This document shows, one piece after another, positions 22,001-30,186 of a DNA stretch of 64,000 bases (positions within the stretch are counted from its first letter, which is position 1; each line of letters starts with the position of its first letter). The DNA lies in contig JADJLO010000028.1 of NCBI GenBank assembly GCA_016710075.1, forward strand, positions 1 through 64,000, given 5' to 3'. Both the position numbers and the translations under genes were made by a program. The notes under the pieces were generated by a model, which made no database searches, was not told the DNA's origin, and saw nothing but the letters and a program-made list of their open reading frames with translations. The DNA comes from Acidobacteriota bacterium (GTDB lineage: Bacteria; Acidobacteriota; Blastocatellia; RBC074).

Positions 22001-22737
22001 CCGATGAAGCCCTGATCGTTGAGCGGGATGATCTCGCGCGAAGACCCTGCACTTTTGAACTGACGCGCCAGTTCCTCCTGTGCCCACGCCTTTCTCCTCG
22101 TATTAACCGATGGAGGTAGTCCGATCACCAGGGTTGCCCGGTTTCCGGCGGACGAGGCCTTCGATCTTGCCGCAGCGATGGCAATGTCAATTGCCTGCGC
22201 CTGCGATTGAATGACGACGTCGTTTATTTTGGGACTCGCCACCGTCAGCATCAACGCCGCCGTGTCGCCGAAGTCCTTGATGAAATCTATCGGGCCGGCG
22301 CCTTCTGGAAGATCCCGAATGCCGTCCAATTTGAGCCTCACATCATCGAGTTCCTTGCCGATATCGGAAACCTTCTCGTCGACCGATAGATACACGACTG
22401 CAACGTTGCTGCGCGAGATCGATTCGATGGTCTCGACTCGCGAGTTCTGCGCCATCTTTTCTTCGATCTTACGGGTAACCTGCTGTTCGACCTCTTCGGC
22501 GCTCGCCCCCGGCCACTGGCAGACTGCCAGCGCCTTGCGCACCTTCACCTCGGGATCCTTGCGTTTGGGCATGGCTGTATAGGCATAAGCCCCCCAAACG
22601 AACGTGACGATGAGCAGTACCCAGGATATCTGGCGGGTCTCCGTGAAGAATTTGGCCGTATTCCTTCGTGTCTCGGTGACCAGTCGTGCCGTCAGGCCTG
22701 TGCGCGGTTTGATGATTGGTTCTTTGGGATTAGGCAT
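19060..22737 (-). CDS. RND efflux permease (HAE1/AcrB-like)
   Basis: Inner-membrane RND pump of 1,225 residues, longer than AcrB (about 1,050). It has an N-terminal helix, a large periplasmic porter loop (PVVIRNTG, PSGEFKNDREIGDV), the TM4 motif LGLLVDDPVV with the usual pair of aspartates, a second porter loop and C-terminal helices. In the TM10 region, where AcrB has the proton-relay lysine (SAKNAI), the sequence reads IVSHVIVLFDF, so that lysine is absent. The C-terminal tail (TTPLSTKPLTTRPLN) is low complexity. It is the last gene of an operon with TolC-like, adaptor and fatty-acid desaturase genes; the gap to the desaturase is 64 bases. The substrate is unknown, and the operon suggests something lipid-like. 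Confidence 0.93.
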   Translation of the reverse strand: MPNPKEPIIKPRTGLTARLVTETRRNTAKFFTETRQISWVLLIVTFVWGAYAYTAMPKRKDPEVKVRKALAVCQWPGASAEEVEQQVTRKIEEKMAQNSRVETIESISRSNVAVVYLSVDEKVSDIGKELDDVRLKLDGIRDLPEGAGPIDFIKDFGDTAALMLTVASPKINDVVIQSQAQAIDIAIAAARSKASSAGNRATLVIGLPPSVNTRRKAWAQEELARQFKSAGSSREIIPLNDQGFIGLDLSGEMDDKAILTLAQKFIDESLHATGFQVDVQQPVVIRNTGETADRLRAVAGDRYSYRELDDFTDLIMRTLQTVPMVSKVARSGVLKENIFIEYSQERLAGYGIQPSKLGMALRARNITLPGGQLEVKGKNLGINPSGEFKNDREIGDVLVTTSPTGSPVYLRDMADISRGYENPPRYLNYYVWRDAQGRTQRSRAITLSVQMRPGEQIAGFGVAVDEALGGLKHILPDDLIMARTSDQPQQVEENIELFTRSLLEAIVLVVLVALFGFREWRSALLVALSIPLTLAMTFGMMHLLGVDLQQVSIASLILALGLLVDDPVVASDAIKREMAGGRPISVAAWLGPSKLAEAILYATITNIVAYLPLLLVSGSTGTFIWSLPVVITCSLIASRIVSMSFIPFLAYYLLRPSKKPERTIEEMRTRGFSGVYYKIGMWSLNHRWKVLAASLLFLLAGGVFLAQLKTEFFPKDLSYLSYLNVWLPEDAPLSATNEAAIRAEAVVREVTESYGREHPGKDGKPKVVLQSITSFVGGGGPRFWFSVAPEHRQLNYAQVIIRMNDKRDTGKLVAPLQDALSSKVPGARIDVRQLETSRAIDAPVEVRISGLDIGTLRSLADEVKEIFRSIPEAARVRDDWGAESFVANLEVESDRANLAGISNLDVAASSAVGISGFEVTSLREGKQQIPIVVQLRVEERARLSDIQNLYVYSLQSPAKAPLRQISQIDYQLQSEKIRRRNQFRTITVACYPVSGVLPSQVFNAAREKLDKFEKNLPPGYKIGIGGEREQRLKGFRDLALVMVISIIGIFLALVIQFKHAIKPLLVFSAIPFGMVGAFAALAIMGAPFGFIAFLGIASLIGVIVSHVIVLFDFVEEKHNEGEPLREALLDAGIARLRPVMITVGATIFGLIPLARNGGPLWEALCYAQIGGLLLANYVTKLLVPALYAIFVLDLKLIKWEGLENETGGNKTTPLSTKPLTTRPLN

Positions 22738-22801
22738 GGTTAGTCTTCAGCAGATTTTTATTCGCTATCTATCTGTCACGTTCAGGCTCTTAAGCCCGCA
22801 A

Positions 22802-23695
22802 TCAAGCCGCTTCATTGAGCGATTCGTCCCGATCCGGGGACTCACCTCTCTTTGGCATGCCGGCGAGTCGGAGCCTGGTGGCGAGCCCCAGTTTTTCCAG
22901 GGCACGGATGCCGATCCAGTTAATGTCGATCTCATACCATGCGAGGCCATGGCGCACTGATGCAGGATGAGCGTGATGGTTGTTGTGCCACCCCTCTCCG
23001 AATGTCATCAGGGCCACCCACCAGTTGTTGCGAGAATCGTCGTTCGTTTCGAAGCGGCGACTGCCCCAGACGTGCGCCGCCGAGTTGACGAAACACGTGG
23101 CATGCCACGAAAAGACAACTCGCACGCATATCCCCCACAAAACGAAGGGCCAGCCGCCCACCCAATAAAGTATGGCGAAAAGAAATATCTGCGGTATGAA
23201 ATTCCAGCGCGATATCCAGAGATGAAAAGTGTCTTTCGCAAGGTCCGGCACGTGGCTTGTCTTTGATTCAACCTCGCGATGATCCGATTGCCCGTTCACT
23301 ATCCACCCCATGTGAGACCACCAGAAACCCCGGCGAGGCGAATGGGGATCGCCGTCACGCTCGACATTTGCATGATGCAGGCGATGCGTCGCAACCCACG
23401 CAATCGGGCCTCCTTCCAGAGCGAGAGCCCCGCAAAAAGTCAGAAAGTATTCGACGTATTTCGGCGTCTTGAACCCACGATGGGTGAGCAGGCGATGATA
23501 ACCGATGCCGATCCCAAGGCTGCCGGTAATCCACCACAGCAGAACCGCCGTTCCAAGCGCCGGCCAACTGAAGTTGAAAATCGCCAGGACCGCGCCAACG
23601 TGAAACGAAAACATGAATAGTGTCATCGGCCAGTTGATTGGATTTTTGGCGGGTCTCGCCGGCCTCGCTGTATTGATGGTTGTCTCGCCTCTCAT
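22802..23695 (-). CDS. Membrane acyl-CoA/acyl-lipid desaturase
   Basis: Integral-membrane fatty-acid desaturase (297 residues) with the three histidine boxes HRLLTH, HRLHH and HNNHH that bind the di-iron centre, and four membrane spans around them. This is the Delta-9 (Ole1/DesC-like) family, unrelated to the soluble ferritin-like desaturase at 3082. It lies inside the efflux operon, 23 bases after the adaptor gene and 64 before the RND gene, so co-expression is very likely. It may adjust membrane fluidity when the pump is made, or modify a lipid substrate of the pump. Which acyl carrier it uses cannot be told. Confidence 0.93.
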   Translation of the reverse strand: MRGETTINTARPARPAKNPINWPMTLFMFSFHVGAVLAIFNFSWPALGTAVLLWWITGSLGIGIGYHRLLTHRGFKTPKYVEYFLTFCGALALEGGPIAWVATHRLHHANVERDGDPHSPRRGFWWSHMGWIVNGQSDHREVESKTSHVPDLAKDTFHLWISRWNFIPQIFLFAILYWVGGWPFVLWGICVRVVFSWHATCFVNSAAHVWGSRRFETNDDSRNNWWVALMTFGEGWHNNHHAHPASVRHGLAWYEIDINWIGIRALEKLGLATRLRLAGMPKRGESPDRDESLNEAA

Positions 23696-23718
23696 TCTAC
23701 CTCCTCATAACTACATAA

Positions 23719-24927
23719 CTACTGAATGACTCTGACCTGTTCTCCGTCGACAATCAGGGCCGAGCCTGAAATGATGACGCGATCACCGAGCGAGATTCCT
23801 TCAGTCACTGCGATCATATTGCCGAACGCCTGACCGAGTTTGACGCGGCGCTGCTGCGCTACCTGTTTGCCGGCCTGGTCGCTCACGACATTGACGGCGT
23901 AATCTTCGGGACTCTGTTTCAATCGGACGATGGCATTGATCGGGACAACCAGGACCGGCGAGGAAGAGCGACCGGTAGGCAGAGTGAGCGATGCAATCAT
24001 CCCGAGTCGAAGCTCCCTGGACGGCCGTGGAATGGTGGCTTCCACATCGAAGGCACGGCTTTTAGGATCGGCTGCCGGCGAGATGCGGGAAATCCATCCG
24101 CTGAACTCCATGTCCGGAATGGCTTCAGTGGTGAATTTCAGTTGAGTTCCGATCTTGACGTTTCTCACGGTCAGATCCGGAACGCCGAAGATCGCTTTGA
24201 GCGAAGACCTGTCAGCGACCACAAAAACAGGTCGCCCAGGTGCGACCATCGACCCCGGCTCGATCATCTTTTTCAAGACATAACAATCGAAGGGCGCCCG
24301 TAGAGCGGCATCCTGCTGCGCCAGCCTGGCTTCCGAGAGAATCGCCTGCGCGCCCGATATTTTGGCTTCGATGACCTTGCTCTGCGCCCGGACAGCCTCG
24401 ACTCTGGCCTGCGCCAGTTCATGTTTGGTTCTGGCCCCCTCGAATTCAGGTTTGGTCAGGCTGCGATTCTCCAGCAGATTCGTCGCTCGATTGAGATCCC
24501 GTTCGGCTTGTCGAAACGCCGCCTCGGCTTCAGATAATTGAGCTTTGTTGGCCTCCGTGGTTGATTGCGCCTCGGCCACCAGCGCCTCGGCCTGGCTTAT
24601 CTTGGAAGCGAAATCATCCTTCCGCAGCCGGGCCAGCACCGTGCCTTTCGCCGCCACATCACCTTCCTGGATATATCGATTCCCGCTGACGCGGGCGATA
24701 TCGCTGATATATCCGCCATTTTTGAATGCCAGCTCCATCTGCATGGACGGCATGATATTGGCTGAATATCTCTCACCCGAGCTGTTCTCGCCGCCGGGAA
24801 AGTAGTTCTGCGCCTGCTCCACCTGCACGGGCTTGATCGGCTTCTCGATTTTCTCAGCACTCCTGCAGCCGGAGAGTGAAATTGCGCCCGTCATCGCCCA
24901 GATTGCAAACCTGAATTTAGTACTCAT
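23719..24927 (-). CDS. RND periplasmic adaptor lipoprotein (HlyD/AcrA family)
   Basis: Membrane-fusion protein of about 402 residues. A lipoprotein signal peptide ends in the lipobox LSGC. Next come the first half of a lipoyl/barrel-sandwich domain, a long alpha-helical hairpin (about 110-215, rich in Ala, Glu, Gln), a beta-barrel with the DLTVRNVKIG segment, and a membrane-proximal domain. It should link the RND pump to the TolC-like channel. ATG at 24927 is chosen over the in-frame GTG at 24948 because it places the lipobox properly. It lies 25 bases after the TolC-like gene. Confidence 0.9.
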   Translation of the reverse strand: MSTKFRFAIWAMTGAISLSGCRSAEKIEKPIKPVQVEQAQNYFPGGENSSGERYSANIMPSMQMELAFKNGGYISDIARVSGNRYIQEGDVAAKGTVLARLRKDDFASKISQAEALVAEAQSTTEANKAQLSEAEAAFRQAERDLNRATNLLENRSLTKPEFEGARTKHELAQARVEAVRAQSKVIEAKISGAQAILSEARLAQQDAALRAPFDCYVLKKMIEPGSMVAPGRPVFVVADRSSLKAIFGVPDLTVRNVKIGTQLKFTTEAIPDMEFSGWISRISPAADPKSRAFDVEATIPRPSRELRLGMIASLTLPTGRSSSPVLVVPINAIVRLKQSPEDYAVNVVSDQAGKQVAQQRRVKLGQAFGNMIAVTEGISLGDRVIISGSALIVDGEQVRVIQ

Positions 24928-24952
24928 GATTTTTCTTGTGCCCCGCACATTC

Positions 24953-26299
24953 TCATATTTCGCCGATGGCTTTTTCGAGATCAGCCCGAGCCGTCCAGAA
25001 CGCCAGCAGTGCCTGCTGGTACCGGTATTGTGACTCGGCGAGCAAAGCCTGGGCCTGGAGAACCTCTTTGTAAAGCACGACCTCTTGTGAATACCTGCTG
25101 GTCGCCACCCTGAATTTCTCTCTCGCGGCTTCCTGATCGAGTTGATTGACGCGCAGAAGCGCGCGCGCCTCGTTCAGTTTCCGGTAACTGTCGCTCACCT
25201 CGCGAAGAATCGACGATTCGGTTTCGCGCACGCCTTCACGCGCTTGTTCGATGGTCTTCTGCTTCTCGGATATTTCGTGTTTCCGCCGGCCCCAGTCGAA
25301 GGGTTCCCAGTTGAGAGTGAAGCCAACGCCTGCGGCGTTTTGCGGCAGGACAGAGACGCCCGCGGCAGAGAAATACCCGAGGGTGAGGCTGATCTCCGGA
25401 ATCGCCTCGGACCTCTTAAGACGCTGATCAAAGTCGGCCAGCTTCAGTTTCAACTGCGCCTCTTTGATCTCGGGCCGCCCGGCCAGCGCGCGGGTCAGAG
25501 CCGAGGAGAGTTCGATTTCATAAAGCGTGTCGGTGGAGATCTGACTGACGGAAAATTCGGTGCGGATGTCGCGTCCCATCAGGTGATTGAGCAGTTCTTT
25601 TGACGCCGCCAGATTGTTGCGAAGCCTGAGCGTCTCGTAGTCCTCTTTTGCCAGTCTCGTCTTGATGTCGAGGCTTTCCGAAGGGAGCGCAATCTGTTGA
25701 GCAACGTACTCACCGACGACCCGGTCGAGCTCCTTGTAGAGCTTCAGAGAGTCTTCCGCTGCAGTGAGGGCGCTTTGCAACTGCAGGATTGCGTAGTAGC
25801 TGCGCTTGACCTGGTTTGCGACTTCTCTACTTCGCAACTGCACCTTGCCTTCGGCCATTTCACGGCTTACCTCGCTCATCCTGATCCCCAATCCAATGCG
25901 ATGAAGCTGCGTCAGAGGCTGCGTTGCGCGCGCGAAGATAAAGGCACTTGGACCGTACGAAGAAGAGATTGTCGTATTGACCGGTGGAACCGGACCAAGC
26001 CCGGGAAATGAGCCGAATACGCCTTTTTGAAAACGAAATTCGGGCGGGTTGATCCATTGAAGCTGGAGCAGGGAAACGTCAAATCCCGGCAGACGCCGTG
26101 TGGCTATCGCCGACAAACGATCAGATGCCTTGCCGACTTCAAGCTTCTCGATGCCGATCAGCCGGTTATGCCCAAGCGCCTGCTCCACCGCCTGCTGAAG
26201 CGTGAGCGTCTCACCTGAATCCTTGCTCGCCGACTGGCACCATGCGTCGGTCGGCAGTAGCAATAGCAGAACCACACACAGGACAATAAACTTGTACAA
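24953..26299 (-). CDS. TolC-like outer-membrane efflux protein
   Basis: Outer-membrane factor of 448 residues with a signal peptide (about 1-22, LLLLLPTDAWC) and the duplicated OEP arrangement: TLQQAVEQALGHN opening the first repeat, a second repeat from about residue 230, and long amphipathic helices. It forms the exit duct for the RND system encoded just downstream. The gene begins 56 bases after the patatin stop and ends 25 bases before the adaptor start. Confidence 0.9.
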   Translation of the reverse strand: MYKFIVLCVVLLLLLPTDAWCQSASKDSGETLTLQQAVEQALGHNRLIGIEKLEVGKASDRLSAIATRRLPGFDVSLLQLQWINPPEFRFQKGVFGSFPGLGPVPPVNTTISSSYGPSAFIFARATQPLTQLHRIGLGIRMSEVSREMAEGKVQLRSREVANQVKRSYYAILQLQSALTAAEDSLKLYKELDRVVGEYVAQQIALPSESLDIKTRLAKEDYETLRLRNNLAASKELLNHLMGRDIRTEFSVSQISTDTLYEIELSSALTRALAGRPEIKEAQLKLKLADFDQRLKRSEAIPEISLTLGYFSAAGVSVLPQNAAGVGFTLNWEPFDWGRRKHEISEKQKTIEQAREGVRETESSILREVSDSYRKLNEARALLRVNQLDQEAAREKFRVATSRYSQEVVLYKEVLQAQALLAESQYRYQQALLAFWTARADLEKAIGEI

Positions 26300-26355
26300 G
26301 CCAGTCCCTCCCTCATCGGAATTCCAGATTTTAAAGCTGCGGAAGATCTTGTGTG

Positions 26356-27405
26356 TTAAGAGCCGGTGCGCCCGGGCTTAGGTCGATCCTCGTCATCGTC
26401 CGGGTTGATCGCTACGGTTCGACGGAATCCGGAGTCTTGATTCGCGGAATCTTTGATTCCCTCAATCTTTTTTTCGGCCCTTTTTTCAGTTGGATTTTTA
26501 TCCGGGCGATTTTCGGGTTGAGGCTTGCTCTTGGTGAAACTTGCGATGGCGGACAGGATGGCGTTTTTCTGCTTTTTCACAGCCACTTCACCTGCCTCGA
26601 TTATTGAAGGTAATTCGTGCACGTCCCAGGGATTAATTGAGTGATCGAAATCGACCTCGACAATGACGATTTCATGATGATGCATCCCAATCGAAAGCAG
26701 CATCTGGCTTCGCGTCAGCGTGCGCATGGTATTGTCGATGTGGCGGTAGAAGCAACTGAAAAACCCCTTTGGTTCGGTTCGCACTTTCTCTTTGAAGTCG
26801 AGAGCTATGATGACATCAACATTTCTCTTGATGGCTTCAACCACGGGGACGGGCGCGCTGTATATGCCGTCGCCGAGGTAGCGTCCGTCGATCTTGATCG
26901 GAGGAAAGGCCGGGAAGAAGGCGCAGGATGCATAGACGGCGTCGGCGGCCAGTCCCCTGGAGAGCACCACACCTTCGCCCGTCTCGACATCTGTCGTCTG
27001 GATCAGTGTCCGTGGACGCATCTGCTCAAGCTTGATGTCTCCAAAGTATTCGCGGAGGGCGTTTTGATACCTCTCTGGATTGAGAATCCCGGATCTCTTG
27101 TCGAAAGTCCCCATCTTTGATGAGAAGATGCCCATCAGGGATTTGTAATTGATCTTCGTGAAGAGCTTTTTTTCAAGCTTTGCCAGGCCCATTTCGCGAA
27201 CCTGGGACGGTCGCTGCCCCATGCCAATCGTGGCGCAGGCCAGCGCTCCGCCGCTGCACCCGACCAGTAAATCTATCGGAATCTTCTGCTCTTCGAAAAA
27301 TTCGAACAAAGCCAGCGCTGCCATCGCCTTGATTCCACCGGTTCCAAGGACAATGGCGATTTTGGGCAGTTCTCTGATACCCGTTGCTAAAATTGGTTTA
27401 TCCAT
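26356..27405 (-). CDS. Patatin-like phospholipase
   Basis: Patatin/RssA-family lipid acyl hydrolase. The oxyanion loop is LGTGGIKA, the nucleophile elbow is GCSGG (GxSxG, catalytic serine) and the DGI motif of YLGDGIYSAP supplies the catalytic aspartate. A charged tail of about 60 residues follows the fold. ATG at 27405 is preferred over an upstream in-frame TTG at 27456. It is the first gene of the run that continues into the TolC, adaptor, desaturase and RND genes, 56 bases away. Phospholipase plus desaturase in one operon points to membrane-lipid remodelling tied to the pump. Confidence 0.88.
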   Translation of the reverse strand: MDKPILATGIRELPKIAIVLGTGGIKAMAALALFEFFEEQKIPIDLLVGCSGGALACATIGMGQRPSQVREMGLAKLEKKLFTKINYKSLMGIFSSKMGTFDKRSGILNPERYQNALREYFGDIKLEQMRPRTLIQTTDVETGEGVVLSRGLAADAVYASCAFFPAFPPIKIDGRYLGDGIYSAPVPVVEAIKRNVDVIIALDFKEKVRTEPKGFFSCFYRHIDNTMRTLTRSQMLLSIGMHHHEIVIVEVDFDHSINPWDVHELPSIIEAGEVAVKKQKNAILSAIASFTKSKPQPENRPDKNPTEKRAEKKIEGIKDSANQDSGFRRTVAINPDDDEDRPKPGRTGS

Positions 27406-27729
27406 AGCTTTGTAAAGTAACTGCGTGTTTAGAATTGGCGTGACTATACTTGACAATCAAGGCCAGTGTCAATTTTTCTTCTCATTAATTCCGTTGCGGA
27501 AAGATTCTTCAATTTTATTGAAACTAACGGATTTTGCGGTTAAGACGATATTTGATCGCCAAGAACAACCAAGGGCGCGACCAAGAATGTTCGCCCACGG
27601 AGAACGAAAATAGCCTGCATGTGCTATTTACCCGCGAAAATGTCAAATATGGAGCAATTACTGAATCCTTAACGGAGATTATCGAATCAGGCTTTGAACT
27701 TTGAGCATTAAACTTTACACTATCGGATC
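27406..27729. other. Divergent intergenic region, patatin / phosphofructokinase
   Basis: 324 bases between divergent genes. It must hold promoters for both, but none can be assigned with confidence. A weak AGTTTAA-type relic (TTTGAACTTTGAGCATTAAACTTT) is at about 27692-27715. No other gene is seen. Confidence 0.5.
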
Positions 27730-28857
27730 ATGACTGAGAGCGGCACAAGATCGAGGCGGAAGAGGAAGATCGGAGTAGTCACCGGAGGCGGAGACTGTCC
27801 GGGGCTCAATGCCGTCATCCGGGCGGTTGTCATGGGCGCCGTCAATCGCGGATGGGAAGTCTATGGATTGGAGCACGGCTTCGAAGGGCTGCTCTATCCG
27901 GAACGCGTGGCACTGCTCAACGATCAGGACGTCCGCGGCATCATTCATACCGGAGGCACGATTCTGGGCACCTCCAACCGCGGCAATCCATTCAAGCTGA
28001 AAGTCGAGCGGGACGGAAAATCCGAGATCATCGATGTCTCTGACGATGTCGTCGATAATTTTCACAGCCTCCAGCTTGAAGCGCTGGTGGTTATCGGCGG
28101 TGACGGGACTTTGAAAATTGCCAGTAACCTTGCGGGCAAGGGGATCCCGATCATCGGAGTCCCGAAGACGATAGATAACAATCTCATGGCAACCGAGCTG
28201 ACATTTGGTTTCAGCACGGCGCTGACCACGGCCACTGAGGCCATAGACAAGCTGCACGCGACCGCCGAATCTCACCAGCGCGTCTTGATTGTCGAGGTGA
28301 TGGGAAGTTTTGCCGGCTGGATCGCCCTTTATTCAGGGGTTGCAGGAGGGGCGGATGTCATCCTCATTCCCGAAATTCCATTCAATCTGGAGGCGATTGT
28401 CAACAAGCTTCACTCCCGCTGGAAGCTCAAGAGGAAGTACGCCATCATCGTCGCGGCTGAAGGCGCGACGCCTGTCGGAGGCGAGATGGTTTATACGAAA
28501 TATGAAGACGGGCGGGCACCGAGGCTTGGAGGCCTCGCCGAAAGACTGGCATCGGAGCTTCACCTTGCCTCCGGCTACGAGACGCGATCGCTCCAGCTCG
28601 GCCACCTGCAGCGGGGCGGGCAGCCGACCGCCGCTGACAGGCTGCTCGCAACTCGCTTCGGAGCCGCCGCCGTTCGCGCCATCGAGCAGGGAGAACGCAA
28701 TGTCATGGTCGCGTTGCAGTCGTCCAGAATTGTCACCGTCCCCCTCGAACAGGCCATCACTGAAATGAAATTTGTCCCGCTCGATTCGGATGTGATCATC
28801 TCAGCCAGAGAACTCGGTATCGCCTTCGGCGATGAACCCGGCGATCATCAGTTCTGA
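27730..28857 (+). CDS. pfkA: 6-phosphofructokinase
   Basis: Phosphorylates fructose 6-phosphate in glycolysis. The 375 residues contain GGGDCPGLNAVIRA, GGDGTL, PKTIDNN and EVMGSFAGWIAL. GGDGT has the glycine typical of ATP-using enzymes (PPi enzymes usually have Asp there), while PKTIDN carries the lysine more usual in PPi-dependent or mixed group-III enzymes, so ATP use is likely but not certain. The start is ATG at 27730 without a good ribosome site. The 3' end overlaps the convergent serine-hydrolase gene by 10 bases. Confidence 0.93.
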   Translation: MTESGTRSRRKRKIGVVTGGGDCPGLNAVIRAVVMGAVNRGWEVYGLEHGFEGLLYPERVALLNDQDVRGIIHTGGTILGTSNRGNPFKLKVERDGKSEIIDVSDDVVDNFHSLQLEALVVIGGDGTLKIASNLAGKGIPIIGVPKTIDNNLMATELTFGFSTALTTATEAIDKLHATAESHQRVLIVEVMGSFAGWIALYSGVAGGADVILIPEIPFNLEAIVNKLHSRWKLKRKYAIIVAAEGATPVGGEMVYTKYEDGRAPRLGGLAERLASELHLASGYETRSLQLGHLQRGGQPTAADRLLATRFGAAAVRAIEQGERNVMVALQSSRIVTVPLEQAITEMKFVPLDSDVIISARELGIAFGDEPGDHQF

Positions 28858-29754
28858 CCCTTGCCAAGTCCTTCCACCAGTATTTCAGAGAGATGCGATA
28901 ACAACACCAGCGCCGGATTGTCCACGGTCCATTGAATGTCAGGAAGGTCGTCGATGGTGATGGCCATTGCAATCCGGCCGCGAGGCGAAAAGATGATCCC
29001 GGCCTCGCTGCGAAGCCTGTCGAGTGCGCCGGGTTTTCCGGCAATGGCGGTTCCCAGCATGTTCCGGCCGATGCCGTCGCGGTACTGCTGCCGTTTGAGC
29101 AGGTCGATCATCTCTTTTGATGCCGCGGCTGAGACGACCTCTCCCCGGTCGAGCTTTTCCAGCAGCGTCACCATTTCATGCGGCGTGCTGACGCCGATTC
29201 CGAATCCCTTGTTCGCCGGATCGTCACCGGCCTTGCTCGATCCTCCACCGCCGATCTTTCGCAGTGATCTGGTCTGCTTCAGCCCGAGCGCGTCCATTCT
29301 CGCGTTCACTGCATCGGCGGTGATTGCGTCCAGCACCATATTGGTCGCTGAGTTGTCGCTCACCACGATCATGAGGTTGACCGCATCGCGCAGCGTCAGT
29401 TTATGCCCTTCGCCGAATTCGAGCAGGATCCCCGAACCCTGAACTTTATTTGAGGCCGTCAGCGTCAGTTCGTCGGTCCAGGCCGCTTTGCCGTCGGCCA
29501 CAAGCGCAAAGACCGCGACCATGATCGGCAGTTTGATCGTGCTTGCCGTCCGAACGCGGTCATCTGCGTTGAGGCTGTAGGCTTCTCCGGTCTCGAGGTT
29601 CTTTGCATAGATCGAGACCTTGCCTTTGAGCTTGATCGCTTCCGTTCTCACCCGGCCGTCAAGCGCAAGCCCCGGAGCCGCCGGGGAAGCTTGCTGAGCC
29701 TGAACGGCGGTGACGAAAAAGAAGAAACAAGACGTTGATCAGGAGTTTTGTCAT
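28848..29754 (-). CDS. Class A beta-lactamase-like serine hydrolase, frameshift in signal peptide
   Basis: Periplasmic serine hydrolase of the class A beta-lactamase fold. The nucleophile motif is STIK (SxxK) and SDN follows. The K-T/S-G position reads KPG, and no Glu166-type omega-loop motif (ExxLN) can be found, so real lactamase activity is doubtful; a DD-peptidase-like or esterase role is possible. ATG at 29754 starts MTKLLINVL, but the continuing signal peptide (FFFVTAVQAQ) and the mature protein are in another frame. The shift falls in a T/C-rich tract at about 29715-29732, where one extra base would explain it. Without the shift the first in-frame start is GTG 29651 with no signal peptide. 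It is the last gene of a four-gene run on this strand. Confidence 0.75.
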
Positions 29755-29775
29755 TTTGTTGTCCCGGTTGTGATT

Positions 29776-30171
29776 TCAGACTTGCTGTGTAGAGAGTTGT
29801 TTGGCCATCGCGGCGCCCAGCGCCTGCAGGCCGGTTGCCGGGCGAACCATGACCTCGAACTCCTCGATTTTTCCGTCACTGTTGAATCGAATGATGTCGA
29901 CGCCTTTGACTGAAAGCTCTCCAACGTGAGCGCTGAATTCGAGCGTCCATGAGAAGCCGTCGGTCATCTGCCTGTGATAAGTGAAGCCTTCAAGCACGGT
30001 TCCGGCGGCCCTCAGGATGTTGAAGACCATCTCCCTGCCTTCCTTCGGCTTCCATAGGACGGGCGAGTGGAACCTGACATTCTCAGCCAGCAGCTCTCGA
30101 AGTCCGGAAAAATCCGTATCCGCGATCATCTGGTGCCATTGAGTTAAACCCTCTTCCATTTTTGACATCAT
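29776..30171 (-). CDS. NTF2-like / SnoaL-like protein
   Basis: Small alpha+beta barrel protein (131 residues) of the NTF2/SnoaL superfamily, with WHQMIADTDFSGLRELLAE at the start, HSPVLWKPKEG in the middle and IRFNSDGKIEEFEV near the end. Members include isomerases, cyclases and binding proteins, so the function is open. It starts 15 bases after the enoyl-CoA hydratase stop, and both genes have a similar GGGAGAAA leader, so they are probably co-transcribed. ATG 30168 is an alternative start with better spacing. Confidence 0.75.
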   Translation of the reverse strand: MMSKMEEGLTQWHQMIADTDFSGLRELLAENVRFHSPVLWKPKEGREMVFNILRAAGTVLEGFTYHRQMTDGFSWTLEFSAHVGELSVKGVDIIRFNSDGKIEEFEVMVRPATGLQALGAAMAKQLSTQQV

Positions 30172-30186
30172 TTTCTCCCTGGTTAT

